Source of the DNA: Nectonema munidae
Lineage: Eukaryota > Nematomorpha > Nectonematoida > Nectonematidae
NCBI GenBank assembly: GCA_030549495.1
Contig: JAUIRK010000961.1
Location: forward strand, 1 to 64,000
Reading direction: 5' to 3'
DNA length: 64,000 nt
The notes below the pieces were generated by a model that had not been told where the DNA came from, did no database searches, and was given only the letters and a program-made list of their open reading frames with translations. Position numbers and translations under genes: made by a program. Every line of letters begins with the position of its first letter. Positions within the stretch are counted from its first letter, which is position 1. Below are positions 59,101 to 64,000 of the stretch, one piece after another.

Positions 59101-59651
59101 CCGTTGACGAAGTGTGTTTTGATTTGAAGAAAACATCTCTCGCTTCCTCAAAGAATTCTGAAGATGCCACTAAGCACAGCTCAGAGCTTTCTTATTCGTG
59201 TAAAAGCGAATCTGTGTTTAGCAATGAAAACGACAATTTTTCCAATGCCTGTACTAACTCCATTAAAACCAACAATATCATTTCTAATGAAGATGAAAGC
59301 TCTAATACCACTGTTAATCCCTACGCTACATATGTCATTAAGAAGAATCGGAATTCTACTGTTGTTCCCTGTAAGTCAACAGCACCCGTGGCTCTCTTTT
59401 TTCCTACCTCAAGTAACAGCGCAGAGAAATTTGTTAAAGGGTGTAAAAAAACTTTTCAAAATTCTTCTCAAAGTGATAAAGTACTTCTTGATCACACTTT
59501 CTTGATAATGCCTATTTTTGAACTTCACTTTTAGAATGAAGAAGGTAACCATTTTGTATCGGCGAATCAATTTAAGTCTTTACTTTCCAATTCCTGTCAC
59601 AAAAATGAAAATGGCGACAACAATACCAAGGAAGATGAAACGTCTAAAGAA
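41053..59651 (+). CDS. CAMSAP: CAMSAP/Patronin-like microtubule minus-end protein (10 exons, 5' and 3' incomplete)
   Basis: CAMSAP/Patronin proteins bind and protect microtubule minus ends, acting in non-centrosomal arrays. Ten exons (41053-41148, 49077-49289, 50331-50416, 51453-51790, 52051-52317, 55642-55756, 56333-56673, 58512-58628, 58681-59480, 59535-59651) all have AG/GT borders, and their phases fit at every join, giving 830 codons. Order: N-terminal conserved region (ASITWLLFKAFSNNTPDEL; SVLQFLRKLGADLEID; AHLYLIDALM), the CAMSAP-type CH domain (NIEDLLCLWIN; ISDVIRDIGDARCLSCLLFF; LTLEDSFNNMSIVGSF; YVEDFLDDNIAHDLYTNILT), then KRSQSFATFG and a Ser/Asn-rich, mostly disordered linker. The coiled coils and the CKK domain that contacts microtubules must lie past the right edge, and the first exon was not found. 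Intron sizes differ greatly (52 and 54 bp up to 7,928 bp). Transposons fill the long introns. The CH domain is quite diverged from other animals. Confidence 0.82.
43780..44549 (-). mobile_element. ZBED-type hAT transposase remnant, copy 2
   Basis: The minus strand has the N-terminal BED-region of a ZBED5-like hAT protein (KYDDSLLKFRLL, then NINVLCVLKC) at about 44170-44070, followed by TARTVDITLLQRYIECAK (about 43900), equal to the hTIAE-LILPaakdiv block. DNA similarity to 25350-25935 covers most of the length. The right end has the C-tract plus GAGGGTGTGCGCCTTTGG, a variant of the GATGTGCGCCCCTG terminus, suggesting that this terminus belongs to the ZBED hAT family. Many stops; inactive. Confidence 0.65.
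44556..44640. repeat. Dispersed ATGTATGTACGATT..CGCTAAC repeat, copy 1
   Basis: Starts in (ATGT)n followed by ACGATTGCGCTAAC and then a run of CTAA-containing words ending CTAATACTAACACTAATGC. A second copy is at 58212-58286. Each begins at a microsatellite. Confidence 0.6.
46711..46807 (-). repeat. tRNA-derived SINE, copy 2 (truncated)
   Basis: About 90% identical by eye to 24108-24200: tail, AAAGTAGGCTTGATGCGGG, and the B box (GGGTTCGATCCCG on the minus strand, 46801-46789). The homology stops just past the B box, so the A box is missing. It lies in the large CAMSAP intron. Confidence 0.75.
48292..48770. mobile_element. 479-bp hAT-like element with internal duplication
   Basis: Left end TAGACCTGTTCAAAG and right end TTGTGAACAGGTCTA form a 12-base perfect TIR (TAGACCTGTTCA). 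Flanks GTTTTATG (48284-48291) and GTCTTATA (48771-48778) form an 8-bp duplication with two differences. Inside, a unit of about 190 bp occurs twice in direct orientation (48292-48470 and 48581-48765), sharing CATAATATCCAGA, GGACTATAATATCTA and ACCGAACTGAACCAC-like words. The second unit begins TACACCTGTTCAAA. It encodes no protein. Confidence 0.75.
49077..49289 (+). CDS. CAMSAP: CAMSAP exon b
   Basis: 71 codons, phase 0 both ends, after TTTTTAG and before GTATGG. The LVHALTTGYAYHFACKNLF segment corresponds to the LLLSxELYCR block, and SVLQFLRKLGADLEID to the IQALAxKGLYV block of CAMSAP. Confidence 0.75.
49733..49945 (+). pseudogene. Unrecognised conserved-looking frame in a CAMSAP intron
   Basis: A 71-codon frame (KLKEIARSQGSNYEFYVKIF, then ETISTALLEIERRMAAVSVK) has the composition of a real protein and not of AT-rich noise. 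Similar coding-like stretches with stops and frame changes precede it (49440-49720; for example MPACREMERLGK and WDLVAYCCFIKDICKEL). It lies between two CAMSAP exons on the same strand but does not match CAMSAP and lacks suitable splice phases. A broken retrocopy or a transposon-derived gene are both possible. I cannot name the family. Confidence 0.45.
50331..50416 (+). CDS. CAMSAP: CAMSAP exon c (86 bp)
   Basis: Lies between TGTATTTAAG and GTAATT. NAHLYLIDALMQTHVLHSLK matches the S-AHLAxIDALMxAYT block. It starts in phase 0 and ends with two bases that join the first base of the next exon to make a Ser codon. Confidence 0.8.
51453..51790 (+). CDS. CAMSAP: CAMSAP exon d (CH domain, first part)
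   Basis: 338 bp between TTAATTTAG and GTAACT. ILPDNIEDLLCLWINSICSL equals the DLPxDIEDAxxxWINKV start of the CAMSAP CH domain; QISDVIRDIGDARCLSCLLF equals the LVExLLKDGTDGCALAALIH block. Confidence 0.85.
52051..52317 (+). CDS. CAMSAP: CAMSAP exon e (CH domain, second part)
   Basis: 267 bp between TTTTTTAG and GTATGG. LTLEDSFNNMSIVGSFLADS, then FYVEDFLDDNIAHDLYTNIL, equals the end of the CAMSAP CH domain (LKETMSLADSLYNLQLIQEF, FTLEDMLYA), closing with LFVVLELN where FWWFE is usual. Confidence 0.85.
53455..54922 (-). mobile_element. Broken piggyBac transposon (PGBD2/3-like), interrupted by a MITE
   Basis: Reading right to left: IVELFEEFYNDKIYDLIQKE, IKVFIGILVLSTSHSLPQQN (54922-54662); LSLDGMMVRYYGIHFAKMF, MKNKPIEFSYKIWCLCVSSG (54560-54300); DNFFTSLNV (second Asp block, near 54270); VKWLDNKV; GGIDLLD (third Asp block, near 53950); then, past the inserted 119-bp MITE, TGEHYIKSNSTKRICDYCKK (C-terminal Cys-rich domain, 53570-53500). 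This is the standard piggyBac layout. At least five stops or frameshifts break it. It is a different subfamily from the 60-63 kb copy. Its own TIRs were not found. Confidence 0.85.
53756..53874. mobile_element. 119-bp MITE flanked by TTAA, inside the piggyBac
   Basis: It is flanked by TTAA on both sides (53752-53755 and 53875-53878). Ends TCCGTTATCGACCAGAAT and CTATGGTCGGTAACCGG are inverted repeats (CCG-TTAYCGACCAKA). TTAA duplication is the mark of piggyBac-type transposition. Two halves of another copy are at 59991-60031 and 63382-63467. Confidence 0.75.
55642..55756 (+). CDS. CAMSAP: CAMSAP exon f
   Basis: 115 bp between AATTTGCAG and GTAATC. It encodes KRSQSFATFGFAKTDLRQTK and DRTPPPFEVAF. 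The Ser-rich RRS-S-like block follows the CH domain in CAMSAP proteins and is a likely phosphorylated linker. Confidence 0.7.
56333..56673 (+). CDS. CAMSAP: CAMSAP exon g (Asn/Ser-rich linker)
   Basis: 341 bp between CTCATTTAG and GTGATT. It encodes a Tyr/Asn/His-rich, low-complexity segment (KNNYAKNNYDNLDKYYH; SRANFSPSYPN). Frame assignment rests on phase agreement with both neighbours. Confidence 0.65.
56674..58511 (+). other. 1.8-kb CAMSAP intron
   Basis: AT-rich with no exon or transposase recognised. It holds a (TG)n stretch at about 58118-58140 and copy 2 of the ATGTATGTACGATT repeat (58212-58286). Confidence 0.55.
58212..58286. repeat. Dispersed ATGTATGTACGATT..CGCTAAC repeat, copy 2
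   Basis: ATGTATGTACGATTTCGCTA followed by ACCTTAACACTGACTCTAAT and ACTAACACAAATGC, matching 44556-44640 in the same orientation. Confidence 0.6.
58512..58628 (+). CDS. CAMSAP: CAMSAP exon h
   Basis: 117 bp between ATATTTCAG and GTAAAT. It encodes MIEHADENECSSNYTPFPPS and IDESQCSIKNQN. Separated from the next exon by a 52-bp intron (58629-58680). Confidence 0.65.
58681..59480 (+). CDS. CAMSAP: CAMSAP exon i (long Ser/Asn-rich linker)
   Basis: 800 bp with no stop. It begins after CACTTTAAG and ends before GTACTT. An (AAT)n microsatellite at 58713-58740 encodes a run of Asn. The rest is Ser/Asn/Glu-rich (NDSNSSVAEFDESAG; SYSCKSESVFSNEN), typical of the disordered CAMSAP middle. If the following 54-bp intron is not removed, the frame ends with a TAG at 59532-59534. 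Confidence 0.7.
59535..59651 (+). CDS. CAMSAP: CAMSAP exon j
   Basis: 39 codons after CACTTTTAG and before GTAATC, phase 0 both ends; the exon begins NEEGNHFVSANQFKSLLSNS. The upstream intron is only 54 bp. It is the last exon I can support in the window. Confidence 0.55.
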
Positions 59652-59990
59652 GTAATCAAATTCTTCTCTTCTTTTTTACTAAAATGGCGATTTTCTTTTG
59701 TCGAAGGAGGTGCAAATGACGTGTCCCTAACGATGACGTATTGCCTTAGCCATAATTTCCCACCCTCTTTGTTTCCTATAAATTCTCGTGCATCTAATTT
59801 AAGATTATCTAAACAAGTTAATATGTTGATTCACACTTCGACTTAATATAATATAGTGAAACTTCGATCCGTGAATTAGAAACCGGGGTTCCTGGATTGG
59901 AGTCGGAAGTTTGTTTAGACGGAGATTTTAAGGGTATAGGAGTCTGCGTCTAATAAAATTTAGATGTCGGAACTGGATTTTTAAGTACTA
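59652..59990. other. CAMSAP intron start with pogo-like and GTCGGA-rich fragments
   Basis: TAGTGAAACTTCGATCCGTG (about 59855) resembles a pogo/Tigger terminus (CAGTGAAACCTCGATAA). GGAGTCGGAAG and related words follow. No exon was recognised. Confidence 0.4.
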
Positions 59991-60031
59991 TCCGTTAACT
60001 ACCAGAATAATCAGACGATATCTAATGTAAA
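59991..60031. mobile_element. Left half of a split TTAA-type MITE
   Basis: TCCGTTAACTACCAGAATAA through GATATCTAATGTAAA matches the first 41 bases of the MITE at 53756. The match stops at AATGTAAA, and the rest of the MITE reappears at 63382. Confidence 0.7.
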
Positions 60032-60036
60032 TTTAA

Positions 60037-60173
60037 AGTGTTGTCTCGGGTATCTTTGTTTCTTTATTGTGAGGTGAGAATTTATTTCTTTGTTTGTTTG
60101 TTGTGAGGTGGGAATTTATTTCTTTGTTTTTGATAAATAGAGAAACGAGTATGTATATACCCGAGACAACACT
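60037..60173. mobile_element. 137-bp inverted-repeat element
   Basis: AGTGTTGTCTCGGGTAT (60037-60053) and its exact complement ATACCCGAGACAACACT (60157-60173) form a perfect 17-bp TIR. The interior has two direct copies of a unit of about 33 bp (TTGTGAGGTG(A/G)GAATTTATT). No target duplication was recognised, so the superfamily is open. Confidence 0.65.
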
Positions 60174-60204
60174 CACAATCTTGCACACCTCTTCTTTTAT
60201 TCGA

Positions 60205-63200
60205 CCCTCGCACTACATACCCCGTGCATTTTCTCCGCGACACAGTTATTTTTGCATTTTATAGGAAACTTTCAATGAACGAAAACCATATGAAGTAAAC
60301 GTAAATTTCCAAAAACAACCAGTGGATCGATTAAAGAAAAATTTTGGAAAAAATTATTATTACTACTTAAAATTTTGATTACATTCACAAAATTAACACC
60401 AAAATTATAGATGGCGTTAATCTAATATTGTATACGGGCACTTTAAAATATAAACCTTTGAAAAAATTTTATATTAGAAACTAAGTAAAAAAATAGAATT
60501 AAATTTTATTTATTTTTTTATGAAAGAGTAATAAAAAAACTTTTCATATACAGCTTGAGCAGGCAGTTTTTGAATGGTTCTTGCAGATGAAACGAGAACA
60601 CTTAGAACAAGTTCTTGTTGTTTTATTTCTTTTATTCAAACATATATAGCAAGCCCCTCTTTTTGAACTTGATTCTTCATTTGTATCATCTTTATATCCA
60701 TAAAAAGATAATAAAAACTTAATTTGTATAGGAAGTTCAAGAATTGTTGCTCTCACTTTCATGCATTCTTCAGCCAGACGAAAACAAAGATTTTTTATAA
60801 AAAATTTTCTACCACTTTGTTTAGAGTTAGGAAAATTTTCGGGTAAGTTGTATCGTGATACAATCCATGTGTTAAGACAAGTAATGTCTAAATAATTACA
60901 GAATGCTGCTAAAGGCCATCTTCTACATGGTTTGTATGATCTGTAGTTTCTTATCATCCTATTAGCAGCATCTACCCCTGATTTAAATTTGTTGTAGTAA
61001 AGTAAACTTACAGGTTTAGAATGTTCTCCCATTGTTTCTATGTTTTTATGTTGGGAAGATAAAACGTACACTACTTTAAAGTTTTTTCTGGCATGTCTCC
61101 TAGATATGTAAGCACTAAGAGAGGCATAGTCCGAATAAACTGTTTTACTTTCGCATTCAGCAAGTTTTAAGCTCTTGAGATACTCAGCTTTCAATATTCT
61201 TGGGATGAATCTTTTGTTTCCGTTTACAGTACCACATAGAGTTATATCCTTTGTTTGACACCAAACTACTAAATCATGGCTGGTAAAAAATCTATCTGTG
61301 AAAATACCACATCCAGAAGGGACTTGAGTATCTTCAATAAGCCTTTTACAAATATTTATGGCTGAAAAATAAGTACGGTCTGACAGACCAGAAATATAAA
61401 TTTCTGGCATCAAACAGTAATAATACTCACCATCGTTTATATGGTAATATTTCATGCCATAGTGACCCGGCTTTTTAGGATCATATATTTTCAACGGACA
61501 ACGTCCCCTAAAGCTGACAATTGTTCGTGTGAGTGAGGTGTCCAGTAAAATGAAAAAACCTTACGAAAATGATCATGTATTTTTCTTATTGGACTTAACT
61601 TATCATTTTTATCTCTTTCACTTTTATCATCAAATGTAATAAAAATATGTACAAGTGTAAACATATTTCTGCCTATGCACGCTCTTAAAAAGGGATATCC
61701 ATGAGAAGAAAAAAGATCTGATATTTTAACCTTCTGGTCACCGTTTTGCCCAACATAGAGTAATGAAGAAAAATATGAAAGCAAATGAAAGATCTGAAAA
61801 TTTTGATAGTACGTCTTTAAATTCATGTATTTAGGCTTAGGAGACCTAAAATATTTAGTCTTACTACATAAAATAATTAAAAAGAAAAAACTTACGAGTA
61901 GTTTTTCCCCATCTTGTTCAAAGTCATCTCATAAATATATGTGATCAAATTGACGTCAAAGAACAATTTAAATATTTCTAAAATGTCTTTCATTCTTTTC
62001 ATTGTTCCTTTAGGGCCAGGTGGATCTCTTATGGTGTTTCTTATATTTGTCCTAGGAGTTCTGCCAAAGATTGAAGAACTTGATTCCCATGAAAAAATAG
62101 TCTTGTCAGGCGCAATTAAACTAATGTCAATAACTTCTGTAGTCTCTGAACATGAGGATTCAGAACTTGAAAAAGAACTTACATCGGAGTCAGAGTCGGA
62201 GAAACTCACATCAACAGATGAGGAGGAAGCAGAAGAACTCATACACAATTTTGAAAAGAGGAAAAACAATGAGGGAAAACGAAAGAAAGAAAAACAGGAG
62301 AAACCGCAATGGGAAAGCGAACGAGATCAAACGAGAAAAAAACAATAGGAGTGAAGAAAGCAGAATTGTATGGAATGAAACTATAAATTCAATGCAATAA
62401 CGAAAGAATCAATAATTATGATTGAATATTGGCTTGAGTTGAAAACAATATAAGAAAGCAAACGCAGATAGAAATGAAAAATGTAAACTGAGATGGATTG
62501 TTTTGAAATATGGATAAACAACAACTGGTAGATAAATATTGAATTATATACATTCTAATCATATTATATACCATGCTTCAAGCATAAAATATAAAGAGAA
62601 TCGTATGATTGTTTATCATTTGTAAAGGGATGGTAATTATTCACATGAGAAACTCATGATTGAGTGTGGTTTAGAGATGGTGTCGTATTTTCATAGATAA
62701 ATGAACTATGAGCAGCTTGGCAGAGTAGATATAAATAAAACTTTTCGTTGAGAGAAAGGAATACCTAATTTTCTCTCATTGTCGGACATGAAAATCATTT
62801 TTTCTCAAAATTTGAAGAAAAAAAACTCAATTTTTATGGTGATAAAAGGGCAAATTTAGTTATCCAACGTACTTGATAAGCTTAGTCCTTATCCAGTTTC
62901 TTAGTTAACTTAAAAAAATAGGAAAGCTGAATTTGAATTAAGTTTTATAAAGGATTTTGAGTACCTTTTACTAAATACGTGCATTTCGATTTATGGAATC
63001 ATTTAAAATATAGATGGCGTTAAATCAAAATTTTTAAAAGTAGAGAAAGTTTGTAAATATAAGTTTTCTAATGAATTTAGATTCTCTATATCACAAAAAT
63101 TAATATTAAGTCAAGTTGAATTTTATTTATTAATAACAAAACAATCTAATTGATTGTTTACAATTTTTCGAATTCACTTTATTCAATTTTTATTTCCTAA

Positions 63201-63278
63201 GTATATATTTAAAATTTGCGGATAAAATACATTGAGTAAGTATTCGGAGTAAGTGTAGAAGGACATGTAGTGCGAGGG
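60205..63278 (-). mobile_element. 3,074-bp piggyBac transposon, nearly intact
   Basis: Ends CCCTCGCACTACATACCCCG (60205) and GGACATGTAGTGCGAGGG (to 63278) are inverted repeats with 14 identical terminal bases. TTAA follows directly on the right (63279-63282). The left flank is TCGA where TTAA is expected, probably two later substitutions. The sub-terminal word TAGATGGCGTTAA occurs at both sides in direct orientation (60408, 63011). It carries one transposase gene on the minus strand (60544-62269). It lies between the halves of a small MITE. The well-preserved ends and a single frameshift suggest a recent insertion. Confidence 0.88.
60544..62269 (-). CDS. piggyBac transposase (one intron, one frameshift)
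   Basis: In active relatives this enzyme excises and inserts the element at TTAA through a DDD/DDE catalytic core. Seen here: an acidic Ser-rich N-terminus (62269-61896; SDSDSDVSSFSSSESS; LIAPDKTIFSW); a 50-bp GT/AG intron (61895-61846) whose removal keeps frame; the DDE_Tnp_1_7 start (FQIFHLLSYFSS; FITFDDKSERDKNDK); a one-base frame change near 61505-61512; then a 316-codon frame with IFTDRFFTS (first Asp, residue 67 of that frame), HARKNFKVVYVLSS (the variant second block) and KSGVDAANRM (third Asp, residue 175). The C-terminal Cys-rich domain is complete (C282, C285, C296, C299, C304, H307, C312, C315). The second block lacks the usual acidic residue, as also seen in some other piggyBac subfamilies. 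The first Met could also be the one at 62242. Confidence 0.88.
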
Positions 63279-63381
63279 TTAATTTGATAAAGCTTCTTTG
63301 AAGAAGCGAAATATATCATTTGCATTATATATTTTTTGTTCCAAAATAAAAACTCTTTTTGTATTTTATTTTCGATCATCC
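63279..63381. other. Right flank of the piggyBac
   Basis: TTAA, then a short palindrome (AAGCTTCTTTGAAGAAGC at 63290-63307), then AT-rich sequence up to the right half of the split MITE. Confidence 0.5.
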
Positions 63382-63467
63382 AATGTAAAGCAGAAGATTT
63401 GTATTAAAGAGCATTGATAAACGCAGACGATTTTATTTTTGTAATGTCGACTGTGGTCTATAACCTG
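63382..63467. mobile_element. Right half of a split TTAA-type MITE
   Basis: AATGTAAAGCAGAAGATTTG to TGTGGTCTATAACCTG, followed by TTAA (63468-63471), matches bases 34-119 of the MITE at 53756. It begins with the same AATGTAAA that ends the left half at 60031. Confidence 0.72.
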
Positions 63468-63471
63468 TTAA

Positions 63472-64000
63472 TAGCGCCTTAACCAGAAATATCTGATTGG
63501 AGCCGTCTGATCGCGTTTGAGAAATGAAGCTTTTTTAATTTAAAGACTTAGACTTTTACATAACTTAATTTTTAAAGTAATAACAACAAACTATTTTATA
63601 TGATTAAAACATTTTATATTCTTTTTTCTCACATCCAAAGATTTTTTGAAAACTCAACTGGGAAAAGGCATTGCTAGTCTCGATTGGGAAGGTCGGTGAG
63701 TATAAGGTCTATCTATTTAACACCCTGCTAAAAGTATTTTGAATAATGAAAAAGAGTTCCATTTTTGTAATGCAATGGCTCTTCTTTACTCAGAGAAGAG
63801 CTGGCTTTAAATATTCTAAATTTTTAAGTCAAATTTTTGTAAGCATATGAAGCACCTTGTTTTGTTAAAGTCGGAATCGAAGTTAAATTTATTAAGTTTT
63901 TAAGTACTCTGTAGTCGGATTTTTGTAAGTACTAGGTCTCGGAGTCAGGGTTTGCTATTTTCACTCTCACACCCCTGCCTTGAATTCTAAAGCAAAAATT
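63472..64000. other. Right edge, no exon recognised
   Basis: From about 63870 the sequence has GTCGGAATCG, TAGTCGGATTT and CTCGGAGTCAGGG words, related to those at 41870 and 59900. This is presumably still CAMSAP intron. Confidence 0.4.

Noticed and set aside
58943-59505. Minus-strand and alternative plus-strand frames within the long CAMSAP exon
   Set aside because: They are shadows of the 800-bp exon, whose frame joins its neighbours.
61941-62400. Plus-strand open frames with Glu/Lys-rich products
   Set aside because: They are the antisense of the acidic Ser-rich N-terminus of the piggyBac transposase.
1-64000. LTR retroelements, Polintons, CRISPR arrays, rRNA genes, bacterial operons
   Set aside because: I looked for their protein or repeat signatures on both strands and saw none; all RT sequences found are of LINE type and all transposases are of ordinary DNA-transposon type.

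Overview
This window is AT-rich eukaryotic DNA. Two protein genes have uninterrupted reading frames, a third is split into exons with GT/AG introns, and most of the rest is decayed transposable elements. The host genes (STAM, RRP36 and a CAMSAP/Patronin-type protein) are animal genes, so an invertebrate metazoan is the best guess. The sequence does not allow a closer placement.

Host genes. STAM (8528-10024, minus) is one 498-codon frame with VHS, UIM, SH3 and coiled-coil/GAT parts. RRP36 (25996-26670, minus) is one 224-codon frame. A CAMSAP/Patronin-like gene runs on the plus strand from 41053 to beyond the right edge. Ten consecutive exons with matching intron phases give 830 codons: the N-terminal conserved region, the CAMSAP-type CH domain, and a long Ser/Asn-rich linker. 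The first exon(s) and the C-terminal CKK domain were not found. Its introns range from about 52 bp to about 7.9 kb, and the long ones are full of transposons.

Layout. 1-1.8 kb: FLYWCH/MULE transposase remnant with introns. 2.4-4.27 kb: a 1,861-bp DNA transposon with terminal inverted repeats and a 9-bp target duplication. 5.7-6.1 kb: LINE tail. 8.5-10 kb: STAM. 12.8-13.9 kb: two hAT-type MITEs with 8-bp duplications. 15-24 kb: a cluster of LINE copies, including one nearly full-length copy on the minus strand (ORF1 with zinc-finger cysteines, APE endonuclease, RT). 24.1 kb: tRNA-derived SINE. 25.1-25.9 kb: ZBED-type hAT remnant, next to RRP36. 28.3-29.7 kb: element with inverted arms of about 100 bp. 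31.6-33.7 kb: LINE fragment followed by a piggyBac remnant. 35.3-36.6 kb: ZMYM1-type hAT remnant. 41-59.7 kb: CAMSAP gene, with a second ZBED hAT copy, a SINE, a hAT-like element and a broken piggyBac in its introns. 59.9-63.5 kb: a nested insertion containing a 3,074-bp piggyBac element with one frameshift, lying between the two halves of a small TTAA-type MITE.

No LTR retroelement, Polinton, CRISPR array, rRNA gene or functional tRNA gene was recognised. I found no new cellular pathway. The most unusual material is the 9-bp-duplication transposon family, the nested piggyBac/MITE structure, an unrecognised conserved-looking frame in a CAMSAP intron, and a terminal motif that recurs in one orientation across the window.
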